A DNA stretch of 64,000 nt from Mycetocola zhadangensis (GTDB taxonomy: Bacteria > Actinomycetota > Actinomycetes > Actinomycetales > Microbacteriaceae): the NCBI RefSeq assembly GCF_003668565.1, contig NZ_RCWJ01000005.1, positions 186,001-250,000 of the forward strand, read 5' to 3'. The first letter of the stretch is position 1. The number at the start of each line of letters is the position of its first letter. The notes under the pieces are model-generated. The model had not been told where the DNA came from. It did not search any database and was given only the letters and a program-made list of their open reading frames with translations. Of the stretch, positions 34,161-42,994 are shown in pieces. The translations under genes were made by a program, and so were the position numbers.

Positions 34161-35115
34161 TGTGAAGCCTCCTGGTGAGCGCAACGATCGGCAGCGTGAC
34201 GACGGTCACAACGATGGCGAGCAGCACGGTAATCGTTCCGGCGCGGCCAAGGTCGAACTGTTGCAGCGCGGCCTGATAGATGAGGTATGCCGGAACCGTT
34301 GTGGACTGCCCTGGTCCGCCGGCCGTCATGATGTAGACCAGGTCGAAAACCTTGAAGGCCAGGACGATGCGGATGAGAAAGGCCGCGGCGATCGTGCCTG
34401 CAACCGCTGGGAGGGTTATCTGGGTGAAGAGACGGAATCCGCCTGCGCCGTCGAGCGCCGCGGCCTCGGTCACCTCGGGATCTTGACCGAGAAGCGCAGC
34501 GAAAACCAGAAGCGCGATGAGGGGTGACCATTCCCAGACGTCAGCGATAGCTACGCCCACCAGGGCGAACGTCGGTGAGGCCAGAACGGAGACGGGGTCT
34601 CCGGAGTACCCGAAAAAGGTCAGAACCGTGTTGAACAGGCCGCCGGACGGGTTGAAGATCAGTTTCCAGAGGATGCCGACAACGACGGGCGGTGTGATCA
34701 TCGGCAACAGCAGCAGGGTGCGGATCAGAGCGCCGGAGCGCGCACTGCGGAACAGTGCAACAGCGGTCGCGACCCCGAGCACGACACTGGCCGCCGAGAC
34801 CAGGAGTGCGTAAATGGTGTTGCGAACGAGGGAAGCAACGACATCCTCGTCGCCGAGGGCCGCCTCGAAGTTCGCCGTACCCACCCACTCCTGGAACGGG
34901 CGACCGAGGCTCGACTCAGACAACGCCGTCAGCACGATGAAGATCAGTGGGTAAAGACCGAGTACGACGAGCGAGAGAATACTCGGAGCGATGAACAGCC
35001 GATGTGCTGTGGAGTCGCGGGTCCGCCGCTGCTGACGGGGCGCCGGACCACCAGTACCCGGGGGCGTCGGAAGACGACCCCGGGTACTGGTTCCCTCGCT
35101 GGTGCTAAGAGCCAA
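34153..35115 (-). CDS. Carbohydrate ABC transporter permease (MalF type)
   Basis: About 320 residues. The start is uncertain: TTG 35115 (after GGGAAG) overlaps the binding-protein stop by 11 nt and is my choice; the open frame extends further into that gene. After a basic, Pro/Gly-rich N-terminus of about 40 residues come six helices (LFIAPSILSLVVLGLYPLIFIVL) and the EAA loop VTEAAALDGAGGFRLFTQITLP. It forms the channel with the MalG-type subunit. Substrate: probably a sugar or sugar-like compound, undetermined. Confidence 0.85.
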   Translation of the reverse strand: MALSTSEGTSTRGRLPTPPGTGGPAPRQQRRTRDSTAHRLFIAPSILSLVVLGLYPLIFIVLTALSESSLGRPFQEWVGTANFEAALGDEDVVASLVRNTIYALLVSAASVVLGVATAVALFRSARSGALIRTLLLLPMITPPVVVGILWKLIFNPSGGLFNTVLTFFGYSGDPVSVLASPTFALVGVAIADVWEWSPLIALLVFAALLGQDPEVTEAAALDGAGGFRLFTQITLPAVAGTIAAAFLIRIVLAFKVFDLVYIMTAGGPGQSTTVPAYLIYQAALQQFDLGRAGTITVLLAIVVTVVTLPIVALTRRLHND

Positions 35116-36451
35116 GGATTTCTTCCCATTCGTCCTGAACGCGGTCGAGGGCTTCCTGCGCCGTTCCGCCCTCGCCAGCGATGAGCTTGGCGAGCTCATC
35201 AGTCAGGATCTGCGCCAGTTCGGTCGCGTGCTCACCGGTTGGCCACGCAAGAGCGCCCTCGAGCGTCGCCCGGTTCACTCCCTGCAGCTCGGGGTACTCG
35301 GTTCCGTAGCTGTCACTCTCGAGCGACGAGATGCGGTTCGGATCGATGCCTGTCGGAGGCGTCGCCGTGAGCAGCGCCTCGTTGACCTCGGATGACGCCG
35401 CCCACTCGATGAAGGTCTTGGCGAGTTCGGTCTTCTCCGTGTTTGCGGCAACAACCCAGCTGAAACCGGCCACCAGCGACGCGCGGCTTTCGGTGTTGTC
35501 GCCACCCGTTGGCAAGAACGAGACGCCCCACTTGTCGATGACCTCGGATCCGCTCTCCGGGTCCTGCGACCGGACGCCGAGGTCGGTCCAGTTTTCGATG
35601 AAGCCGACCTTGCCGGCAAACCAGGCGCTGTTCCCAGCGCCGAAGTCGGTCTCCGCCGGCGTCGGCAGAGCGTAATCGTTGATGTCAACGAGCGACTGCG
35701 CCGCGGCGACGGCTTCAGCTGAGTTGATAACCGGCTGCCCGTTGTCGTCGAGGAACTCGCCGCCGAATCCGGCGAGTCGGTTGGCGAAGCTCGCACCGAG
35801 GATGAGCGGCGACTTCTGGCCGAAGATCGCGGCGCCGTAGACGCCGTCGCCTTTCTCGTTCTCGGTGATCGTCTTGGACTGCTCGAGGTATTCATCCCAC
35901 GTGGCTGGCGGTGCGGTGAAGCCGTTCCGCTCAAGAATTTCCTTGTTGTAGAACAGAACGTGGGTGTCACCGTCGAAAGGAACGCCGTACCGTTTGCCGT
36001 CGACCTCGCTGTACGGTTCGTAAATCGACGGGATGAAGTCTTCAGTGTCGAGCGCTTCCTCGGAGTCGATCCACTCGGAGAGGTCCTGAATCGCACCGTC
36101 AGCTGCGAGGTCACCGAGCGAGACGTACCAGGGGGCAGCCACGTCGATGGTGTTCGCGCCTGATTGCTGGTCGAGTGCGAGCTTCGACCCGATCTCGTCG
36201 TAAGGCACGATCACCGGGTTGATCTTCGCGCCGGTCTCTTTTTCGAACTCCGTGGACAACCATTCCGATGCGCCCTCGTGCGACGAAATCAGCAGGACGG
36301 TGAGTTCTTCGCCACTGAAGTCGCCGTCGGCGTTGCTGTCACCGCCGCCGGACGCGGAGCAGCCAGCGAGAACGAAAATAGCGGATGCTGTGAGACCGGC
36401 TGCGGCGAAAAGTGCGGGTGGCCGGTGTGCCCGGCGGCGTGAAAATGACAT
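35105..36451 (-). CDS. Extracellular solute-binding lipoprotein (CUT1)
   Basis: 448 residues from ATG 36451 with GGAG 6 nt upstream. Signal peptide with a basic start (SRRRAHRPPALF) and lipobox LAGC, then a Ser/Gly/Asp linker and a bacterial extracellular solute-binding fold (SBP_bac_1): SEWLSTEFEKETGAKINPVI, FLPTGGDNTESRASLVAGFSWV. It presents substrate to the two permeases encoded downstream. It diverges from the LLM monooxygenase gene with 251 nt between starts, which leaves room for two promoters; co-regulation is possible but not shown. Confidence 0.9.
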   Translation of the reverse strand: MSFSRRRAHRPPALFAAAGLTASAIFVLAGCSASGGGDSNADGDFSGEELTVLLISSHEGASEWLSTEFEKETGAKINPVIVPYDEIGSKLALDQQSGANTIDVAAPWYVSLGDLAADGAIQDLSEWIDSEEALDTEDFIPSIYEPYSEVDGKRYGVPFDGDTHVLFYNKEILERNGFTAPPATWDEYLEQSKTITENEKGDGVYGAAIFGQKSPLILGASFANRLAGFGGEFLDDNGQPVINSAEAVAAAQSLVDINDYALPTPAETDFGAGNSAWFAGKVGFIENWTDLGVRSQDPESGSEVIDKWGVSFLPTGGDNTESRASLVAGFSWVVAANTEKTELAKTFIEWAASSEVNEALLTATPPTGIDPNRISSLESDSYGTEYPELQGVNRATLEGALAWPTGEHATELAQILTDELAKLIAGEGGTAQEALDRVQDEWEEILGS

Positions 36452-36702
36452 GTCGAACTCCTGGGGAATGGGTGCAGGCGCTTCAGGGTGGGTGCTAGCC
36501 GAATGTACGGACGACGACGCCCGCCCGATAGTCGAGACGTAAGAATCCGACACGTTTCGTCATGTTTCTTCGCCGCAATCCGGAACATTTCCTTAGGTTT
36601 CGCTCGCCCTATCTCGCTCGCGGTCGCGCTGATAGCTTTCGAAGTCCGGCGAGCGGAATCCAGGCATCCGTTCGCGTCGCTTCCCACTCATCGGACGGTC
36701 AC

Positions 36703-38139
36703 ATGCCTTCACGCATCATTCTCAACGCCTTCGACATGAGCTGTGTCACCCATCAGGCGCCCGGCTTGTGGCGGCACCCGGACAATGACGCTGACCGGTA
36801 TAACGAACTGGCCTACTGGACCGATCTCGCGCAGACTCTCGAGCGCGGAAAGTTTGACGCCATCTTCCTCGCCGATGTGGTCGGACTCTACGACGTGTAC
36901 CGCCACTCAGCGGCACCGGCCCTCACGGACGCCGCGCAGGTCCCCGTCGGCGACCCGCTGTTCCAGATTCCCGCGATGGCAGCGGTGACGTCGAAGCTCG
37001 GTTTCGGCGTAACCGTCGCGCTGACATACGAACTGCCTTACGCGCTGGCCCGCAAGTTCTCCACCCTCGACCACTTCACTCACGGCCGGATCGGCTGGAA
37101 CGTCGTCACGTCGTACCTCAACAGCGCCGCGAAAAACCTCGGACTGAGCCAGCAGATCGCCCATGACGAGCGTTACAACCTCGCCGACGAGTTCCTCGAC
37201 GTCACCTACAAGCTTTGGGAGGGATCGTGGGAAGACGGTGCAGTCGAGCGCAACCGCGAGACCGGCACTTTCACCAACCCGGCCAGGGTGCACCCGATCA
37301 ACCATCACGGGAAATACTTCGACGTCCCAGGCATCCACCTTTCCGAGCCTTCGCCGCAGCGCACGCCGGTCATCTTCCAGGCAGGCGCATCACCCAAAGG
37401 CAGGGACTTCGCCGCTAAGCACGGTGAGGCGGTCTTCATCAACGGGCTGACACCCGAGCTGACCCGCAAGGCGACCGACGACATCCGGGACCGGGCAGAA
37501 CGATTGGGGCGACCTCGCGAATCGGTGAAGATTCTCACCCTCGCGACGGTCATCACCGCAGAGACCGACGAAGCAGCTCAAGCGAAATATCGCGAATACC
37601 AGGAGTACGTCAGCCTGGAGGGTGCTCTCACCCTCTTCGCCGGGTGGACGGGCATCGACCTCTCCGAGTACGACCCGGACGAACCCCTCAAGTACATCGA
37701 AACCGACGCGGGACGCTCAGCGCTGGCACTGTTCACCACTGCAGACCCTAATAAGGACTGGACCATCCGCGACATCGCGGAGCACGTTGGGATCGGCGGG
37801 ATCGGAGCCGTTATCGTCGGATCGCCAACCACGGTCTCCGACGAGCTGGAGCGCTGGGTGGACGTTGCCGGCATCGACGGCTTCAACCTCGCATACGTGA
37901 TCACGCCAGGGACGTTCGAGGATGTCGTCGACCTGGTGGTGCCCGAGCTGCAAAAGCGCGGCCGGGTCTGGGCCGACTACCCGGATGGCACCCTCCGGGA
38001 ACGGCTCAACGGCTCCAATTCGCCGTTCGTCCCCGAGTACCACCCGGCGCACCAATACCGCGGCGCGTATGCGTCCTCCGAATCCGCCGAGGACAACACA
38101 GCACCGTCGCGCTTTTCCGACACGTTCCAGAACGCCTGA
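36703..38139 (+). CDS. LLM-class FMNH2-dependent monooxygenase (NtaA/DszA family)
   Basis: 478 residues from ATG 36703; the frame opens earlier but without ribosome site. Luciferase-like TIM barrel: WRHPDNDADRYNELAYWTDLAQTLERGKFDAIFLAD at the N-terminus, FSTLDHFTHGRIGWNVVTSY, and QAGASPKGRDFAAKHGEAVF, all hallmarks of the NtaA/SnaA/DszA branch. These enzymes use reduced flavin to oxidise sulfones, aminopolycarboxylates or similar compounds. No flavin reductase is encoded nearby. First gene of a four-gene unit with two further flavoenzymes; substrate unknown. Confidence 0.9.
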   Translation: MPSRIILNAFDMSCVTHQAPGLWRHPDNDADRYNELAYWTDLAQTLERGKFDAIFLADVVGLYDVYRHSAAPALTDAAQVPVGDPLFQIPAMAAVTSKLGFGVTVALTYELPYALARKFSTLDHFTHGRIGWNVVTSYLNSAAKNLGLSQQIAHDERYNLADEFLDVTYKLWEGSWEDGAVERNRETGTFTNPARVHPINHHGKYFDVPGIHLSEPSPQRTPVIFQAGASPKGRDFAAKHGEAVFINGLTPELTRKATDDIRDRAERLGRPRESVKILTLATVITAETDEAAQAKYREYQEYVSLEGALTLFAGWTGIDLSEYDPDEPLKYIETDAGRSALALFTTADPNKDWTIRDIAEHVGIGGIGAVIVGSPTTVSDELERWVDVAGIDGFNLAYVITPGTFEDVVDLVVPELQKRGRVWADYPDGTLRERLNGSNSPFVPEYHPAHQYRGAYASSESAEDNTAPSRFSDTFQNA

Positions 38140-38166
38140 ACAGGCGCCGAGACCGAAGGACTTCCC

Positions 38167-39396
38167 ATGGCAGAAATCACCGCAGCGCACCAGGAGCGCA
38201 TTCATTGGTCGGGCGCAGCGTCTCAGGCAGAACTCGACTCGTGGCAGACGATCGCCGAGGGAGTCGCGCGCGAGCTGGCCGTCGACGTTCTCGAACGTGA
38301 CCGGGCGAATGAAGACCCGCACCGCGAGTTGCAGTTGCTTCGCGACTCCGGCCTGGTCAATCTTTTGGACCCTGTCGAGTTCGGTGGCGGCGGAGCGCAC
38401 TGGGAGACGGCGTTCCTCGTCATTCGCACACTGGCGCGGGTCGACGCGTCGGTAGCGCAAGTCCTGGCCTACCACTTCATCAACAAGAGCAACATCAGCT
38501 TCCTCCTCCCCCGCGCCGAGCAGGCGGAGTGGTATCGCGCCACCATCGATGGGAAGTGGTTCTGGGGCGACAGCGTCAACCCGGTCGACCCCAACCTCGA
38601 GTTGACGGTCAACGCGGATGGCTGGCGACTCAACGGGGTGAAACACTTCTCGACAGGAGCGTCCGTCGGAGACCGAATCCTCATCTCGGCAGCTGTCACC
38701 GGTGGGACCCGCGATGGCCAGCTGGTGCTCTTCGTCGTGAACGCGGACGCGGCCGGCGTCGAGCCGCTTGGCGACTGGGACGCCCTCGGCCAGCGACTCT
38801 CGGCCAGCGGCTCGGTTCGGTACACCGACGTGCGCGTCACTGAATCAGATCTGCTCGGTGAACTCACCGACCAGCCCTTTGCGAATCTCATCACTCCGGG
38901 CATTCAGCTGGCGTTCGCGAATCTCTATCTCGGGATCGCGCAGGGCGCACTCGAGCAGGCGCGCGACCTCACTCGCGCCAGGAGGAACGCCTGGTTCCTC
39001 TCATCGGCTGACCTGTATCGGAATGATCCGTTTGTGCTCCGCGTGTTCGGGGAGTTCGTCGCTCGCGTCGATGCCGTCGAAGCACTGGCCGACCGGGCAG
39101 CGCGCCGGTTCGACTCGGTGGTGGCGCTCGGTGACAAGTTGACTTTCGAGTCTCGTGGCGCGATCGAGGTCGAGATCGCGAAGGTCAAGATCGTGTCGAG
39201 TGAGGTCGGAGTCGAAGTGACCAACCGGGTATTCGAAGCCACCGGGTCAAGCTCGGCGAAGTCGAGCGTCGGACTTGACCTGTTCTGGCGCAACATCCGC
39301 ACCCACTCGCTACACGACCCCGTCGACTACAAAAAGCTCGAGGTCGGCGCTCATTTTCTCAACGGCGAATTCCAGCCGATCTCGCTTTACACCTAG
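38167..39396 (+). CDS. Acyl-CoA-dehydrogenase-fold flavin monooxygenase (DszC/SfnB-like), first copy
   Basis: 409 residues, start 27 nt after the LLM gene. Acyl-CoA dehydrogenase fold: helical N-domain (LQLLRDSGLVNLLDPVEFGGGGAHWET), middle beta domain (WFWGDSVNPVDPNLELTVNADGWRLNGVKHFSTGA), and C-terminal helices ending with DLFWRNIRTHSLHDPVDYK, the typical group-D monooxygenase ending. The HDP-type C-terminal motif and absence of the acyl-CoA dehydrogenase catalytic Glu context favour a flavin-dependent monooxygenase of the DszC/SfnB type over beta-oxidation. Confidence 0.82.
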   Translation: MAEITAAHQERIHWSGAASQAELDSWQTIAEGVARELAVDVLERDRANEDPHRELQLLRDSGLVNLLDPVEFGGGGAHWETAFLVIRTLARVDASVAQVLAYHFINKSNISFLLPRAEQAEWYRATIDGKWFWGDSVNPVDPNLELTVNADGWRLNGVKHFSTGASVGDRILISAAVTGGTRDGQLVLFVVNADAAGVEPLGDWDALGQRLSASGSVRYTDVRVTESDLLGELTDQPFANLITPGIQLAFANLYLGIAQGALEQARDLTRARRNAWFLSSADLYRNDPFVLRVFGEFVARVDAVEALADRAARRFDSVVALGDKLTFESRGAIEVEIAKVKIVSSEVGVEVTNRVFEATGSSSAKSSVGLDLFWRNIRTHSLHDPVDYKKLEVGAHFLNGEFQPISLYT

Positions 39397-39405
39397 GAGC
39401 CCGGT

Positions 39406-40665
39406 ATGCCAATGACGACAGAGGTGCGAAGCACCTCCAGACTCGACTCGGTCCTCAAGCGACTGCGGCCGATCTTTGAGAACATCGCCGCCGGCGCCGT
39501 GCGGCGGGAACAGGACCACACGCTCCCACACGCGGAGGTCCGTCAACTGGTGGACGCGGGCTTCGCGGCCCTGCGCGTGCCGACGGAATACGGTGGAGCC
39601 GGACTCAGCATTCCTGAGCTCGCCGAGGTGCTGGTCGAACTTGCGGCAGCCGACTCCAACCTCCCCCAGATCTTTCGAGGCCACATCGCGTTCGTCGAGG
39701 ACCGGCTCACCGCACCAGTCGGCCACGACCGTGACCGCTGGCTGCGGCGCTTTGCGGCGGGAGAAATCGTTGGCAACGCCTGGAGCGAAGTTGGTCAGGG
39801 TGCCCTCGGTGTCTCACAAACCACGCTCGACCACAACGCGAGCGGCTGGACAGTCAACGGACGCAAGTTCTACACGACCGGGAGCATCTACGCCGACTGG
39901 ATTGACGTGACCGCCCGCCGATCGGACGGGATCGACGGAACCGCCCTGGTGCGAGCTTCCCAGCCGGGAGTCGTCGTCTCCGACGACTGGGATGGGTTCG
40001 GCCAGCAGCTCACCGGCACCGGAACCACAACGTTCACGCAGGCGACGGTCGACGGCGAGAACGTGTTCGCCTTCGCCGATCGATTCCGGTACCAGACGGC
40101 TCTCTACCAGCTCGTTCTTCTTGCCGTTCACGCCGGTATCGCACGGGCGGCCGAACGAGACACGGCACGCGACGTGCACAATCGGCAGCGTGTGTACAGC
40201 CATGGATCAGCATCCCTCGTTCGAGAGGACCCGCAGATTCAAGCCATAGTTGGTGAGATCTCATCAGTGGCCTTCGTCGCCCACGCGACAGTGCAGCGGG
40301 TCGCAGACGCGATCCAGCGCGCCTATGAAACCTCAGCCCAGCGGGGCTCAGCTGACGATGACGCCGCAAACATCGCGGCGGAAATCGCCTCAGCTCAGGG
40401 GCAGGTGGTGTTGTCGACCCTTGTGCCCGAGGCCACAACGCGGGTTTTTGACACCCTCGGAGCGTCCGCAGTCAGCCGCGCGAAGGGACTCGACAGGCAT
40501 TGGCGAAACGCCAGGACCGTCGCCTCCCACAACCCGTGGATCTACAAGGCCAAGATCGTTGGGGACTGGACTATCAACCAAACGCCGCCACCCTTTATCT
40601 GGGAGATCGGCGTGCGCGCACCCCTCACCGACGCCTCAGTATCCACTCAAGGAGCACCACAGTGA
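39406..40665 (+). CDS. Acyl-CoA-dehydrogenase-fold flavin monooxygenase, second copy
   Basis: 419 residues, 9 nt after the previous gene, and built the same way: VRQLVDAGFAALRVPTEYGGAGLSIPELAEVLVELAAADSNLPQ, IVGNAWSEVGQ, GWTVNGRKFYTTGSIYADW, and C-terminal LDRHWRNARTVASHNPWIYK. The two copies are clearly divergent paralogues; two such enzymes with one LLM monooxygenase suggests stepwise oxidation of one substrate. Its stop overlaps the aldo/keto reductase GTG by 4 nt. Confidence 0.82.
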   Translation: MPMTTEVRSTSRLDSVLKRLRPIFENIAAGAVRREQDHTLPHAEVRQLVDAGFAALRVPTEYGGAGLSIPELAEVLVELAAADSNLPQIFRGHIAFVEDRLTAPVGHDRDRWLRRFAAGEIVGNAWSEVGQGALGVSQTTLDHNASGWTVNGRKFYTTGSIYADWIDVTARRSDGIDGTALVRASQPGVVVSDDWDGFGQQLTGTGTTTFTQATVDGENVFAFADRFRYQTALYQLVLLAVHAGIARAAERDTARDVHNRQRVYSHGSASLVREDPQIQAIVGEISSVAFVAHATVQRVADAIQRAYETSAQRGSADDDAANIAAEIASAQGQVVLSTLVPEATTRVFDTLGASAVSRAKGLDRHWRNARTVASHNPWIYKAKIVGDWTINQTPPPFIWEIGVRAPLTDASVSTQGAPQ

Positions 40666-41729
40666 CCGACGACATCCGTTTCGACACCTCAGTTCCCGAC
40701 ATCCACGCCCCCTACCGCGCGGCGAACGACAGATATACCCACCTCGGCTACCGCCGTGTCGGTGACAGCGGATTGCTTCTGCCACCAATTTCGCTCGGGC
40801 TCTGGTACAACTTCGGCGACAACCGCCCCTTCGACGGGCAGCGCGAAATCCTGCGCCACGCCTTCGACCGCGGCGTCACCCATTTCGACCTGGCGAACAA
40901 CTACGGACCGCCGAACGGCAGCGCCGAAGAAAACTTCGGCCGCATGCTCTCGCGAGACTTTGCGCCATACCGCAGTGAGCTCATCGTGTCGACTAAGGCC
41001 GGCTGGCCGCACTGGCCAGGCCCGTACGGCAACTTCGGGTCACGCAAGTACCTCCTGAACAGCCTCGACGAGTCGCTCGAACGCCTCCGCACCGATTACG
41101 TCGACATCTTCTACTCGCACCGGGTCGACCCGAACACACCACTCGAGGAAACGATCGGGGCCCTCGACACGGCTGTGCGCTCGGGCAAGGCACTGTACGC
41201 GGGCATCTCCTCCTACTCGGCAGAGCGCACCGAACGAGCGATCGCCATCGCGCGCGAGCTGGGCACCCCTCTCGTGATTCACCAGCCGTCGTACTCGCTC
41301 GTGAACCGCTGGGTCGAGGATGGCCTGCTCGACACTCTTCACGCCGGAGGCCTGGGCTCGATCGCCTTCACTCCCCTGGCCCAGGGCCTTTTGACCGGCA
41401 AGTTTCTCGACGATCCGAGCGCGTCGCACGCGACTCCCCGTGGTTCGTTCAACGAGAGCTTCCTGTCGGACGACAACCTCGCCCGCCTGCGCGGCCTGAA
41501 CGACATCGCGGCATCGCGCGATCAGACCCTCGCCCAGTTGGCAATCGCCTGGGTGCTTCGACCCGGCGGCGCGACGAGCGCACTGATCGGCGTCTCGCGC
41601 ATCGAGCAGCTCGACGAGAACCTGGCGGCCCTCGACAACACCTCGTTTACCGACGACGAGCTCACTCGCATCGACGAGTTCGCTGGGGACGCCGGTGTGA
41701 ATATCTGGGCCCAGTCGAGCGACCTGTAG
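40662..41729 (+). CDS. Aldo/keto reductase (YghZ / glyceraldehyde-phosphate reductase type)
   Basis: 355 residues from GTG 40662 with AAGGAG at 40649-40654. The catalytic tetrad is visible: Asp in THFDLANNYG, Tyr in the same segment, Lys in VSTKAGW and His in FYSHRVDPN. The loop GWPHWPGPYGNFGSRKYLLNSLDESLERL is that of the YghZ/KCAB branch, which also includes potassium-channel beta subunits. NADPH-dependent carbonyl reduction in the cytoplasm; in this operon it may reduce an aldehyde released by the monooxygenases. A strong terminator follows. Confidence 0.9.
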   Translation: MTDDIRFDTSVPDIHAPYRAANDRYTHLGYRRVGDSGLLLPPISLGLWYNFGDNRPFDGQREILRHAFDRGVTHFDLANNYGPPNGSAEENFGRMLSRDFAPYRSELIVSTKAGWPHWPGPYGNFGSRKYLLNSLDESLERLRTDYVDIFYSHRVDPNTPLEETIGALDTAVRSGKALYAGISSYSAERTERAIAIARELGTPLVIHQPSYSLVNRWVEDGLLDTLHAGGLGSIAFTPLAQGLLTGKFLDDPSASHATPRGSFNESFLSDDNLARLRGLNDIAASRDQTLAQLAIAWVLRPGGATSALIGVSRIEQLDENLAALDNTSFTDDELTRIDEFAGDAGVNIWAQSSDL

Positions 41730-41747
41730 TTCCGTCGGTGGATTTCG

Positions 41748-41791
41748 AAAACGGATGCTGTCCCGCTCGCTGGCGGGACAGCATCCGTTTT
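41748..41791. terminator. Bidirectional terminator of the CGGATGC family
   Basis: Left arm 41748-41766 (AAAACGGATGCTGTCCCGC), loop TCGCTG, right arm 41773-41791: a perfect 19-bp stem followed by T-run on the plus strand and, through the A-run at its left foot, on the minus strand. It separates the aldo/keto reductase from the convergent YjbR gene. The core is identical to 33297-33332. Confidence 0.88.
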
Positions 41792-41802
41792 TTGAATGGA
41801 AA

Positions 41803-42189
41803 CTATCGAAGGCCGCGCAGCTCGAGCGCGGCAATCTGACGCTTGAGGGCGACCTGCCTGTATGACTCGTCAATGAGTTCGGCCACGAAGACCCAGTCGG
41901 TTTCGGGGTGTTCGAGGTCGAGTCCGAGCCAGCCGCCCGGACCGAAGTACGGTGGCACGAAGAAAAGGTTGTTTTCGAGCAGCGCTGGACGCTCGTCCGG
42001 GTCTGGCTTGAACACCATCGTGTGCGGGCGGTCCATCGACGAGCCCATCACCACGAACAGCTTCGCGCCCGCACGGAAAGTTGGCCGGCCCCACGCCATC
42101 TTCTCGGCGAACTCGGGATACTCGGCGCAAATGCCGCGCACCCGGTCGACGATCGGGTCGTCTGCCTCGAACAGCAGCGGGTGCTCCAT
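41803..42189 (-). CDS. MmcQ/YjbR family protein
   Basis: 128 residues. The segment EYPEFAEKMAWGRPTFRAGAKLFVVMG with the conserved WGRPTF, then KPDPDERPALLEN and DWVFVAELIDESYRQVA, is characteristic of the YjbR/CyaY-like fold (DUF419). The function of the family is unknown; a DNA-binding role has been suggested from its structure. It shares the minus strand with a small zinc-ribbon gene 9 nt upstream, so the two form an operon. Confidence 0.82.
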   Translation of the reverse strand: MEHPLLFEADDPIVDRVRGICAEYPEFAEKMAWGRPTFRAGAKLFVVMGSSMDRPHTMVFKPDPDERPALLENNLFFVPPYFGPGGWLGLDLEHPETDWVFVAELIDESYRQVALKRQIAALELRGLR

Positions 42190-42198
42190 GGCGAGATA

Positions 42199-42450
42199 CT
42201 ACTCGCCGACACGCTTCGTGTCAGGAGTCGGGCAGTAGAGCTGGGTGCGTTCACCGCTGCGGTCGACGATGTGATCGCTCATCAGCGAACCGCAGATCGG
42301 GCACGCCGATGAGGTCGCGGGAGGCAAGGGGTCCTCGTTGTACGGGCCGAGCGGCGGCGGACCGATATACGGCCGCAACGAGTTGTTGAGCCAGTTGGTG
42401 AAGCCGCCGGACTCGGCGATGGTCGGCCTCTTCTTTTTACTTCGTGCCAT
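42199..42450 (-). CDS. Small CxxC zinc-ribbon-like protein
   Basis: 83 residues, starting with a basic stretch ARSKKKRP and ending with a single CPIC knuckle (about 54-57) and a second Cys in LYCP about 19 residues later; with only three cysteines plus His in MSDHIVD a zinc site is possible. No Shine-Dalgarno; TACACT on the minus strand ends 7 nt before ATG 42450, so it is likely leaderless. Similar short proteins are annotated as hypothetical in Microbacteriaceae. It is divergent to the OhrR-like gene. Confidence 0.7.
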   Translation of the reverse strand: MARSKKKRPTIAESGGFTNWLNNSLRPYIGPPPLGPYNEDPLPPATSSACPICGSLMSDHIVDRSGERTQLYCPTPDTKRVGE

Positions 42451-42498
42451 AACTATTAGTGTACGTTGTTGATCAGCCACCCCTCCGGAAGGAGCCCG

Positions 42499-42954
42499 AT
42501 GACCCCGTCACCCGAGGCACGCGACCCCGATGTGCTCGCACTCGAGAACCAGGTCTGTTTTGCCCTCGCCGTCGCGAGCCGCAGTGTGCTGTCGCTCTAC
42601 CGCCCGGTACTCGAGCCGCTTGGACTCACTCACCCGCAATACCTGGTGATGCTGGCGCTTTGGGAGCAGAGCCCTCGCTCGGTCAAGGACCTCGGACGCG
42701 CCCTTCAACTCGAACCGGCCACGCTGTCACCCCTGCTCAAGCGACTCGAGGCCGCCGGCCTGGTGCGGCGCGAACGGTCGACGGTTGACGAACGAGTTCT
42801 GGACATCACGTTGACGCCTGCCGGGCGGCAGCTCCGTGACCGGGCCGAGGCCATCCCGGCCACGATTATTTCTGAGCTGGGGATGTCGATCGAGGAGCTC
42901 GACACCCTGCGCGGCACGCTGCACCGGGTGATCGGCGCGGCGACCCGCGCCTGA
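42499..42954 (+). CDS. MarR family regulator, OhrR-like
   Basis: 151 residues from ATG 42499 with GAAGGAG. The N-terminal ENQVCFALAVASRSVLSLYRPVLEPLGLTHPQYLVML carries the conserved peroxide-sensing Cys20 and the tyrosine that supports it, as in OhrR. Winged helix: SVKDLGRALQLEPATLSPLLKRLEAAGLVRRERSTVDERVLDITLTPAG. It would be inactivated by organic hydroperoxides. The usual target, an Ohr thiol peroxidase, is not in the window; the next gene is a DUF4287 protein. Confidence 0.88.
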   Translation: MTPSPEARDPDVLALENQVCFALAVASRSVLSLYRPVLEPLGLTHPQYLVMLALWEQSPRSVKDLGRALQLEPATLSPLLKRLEAAGLVRRERSTVDERVLDITLTPAGRQLRDRAEAIPATIISELGMSIEELDTLRGTLHRVIGAATRA

Positions 42955-42994
42955 GCCTCGATCGCGAGCCCGGCCCCGAGTACCCTTTCGGGGT

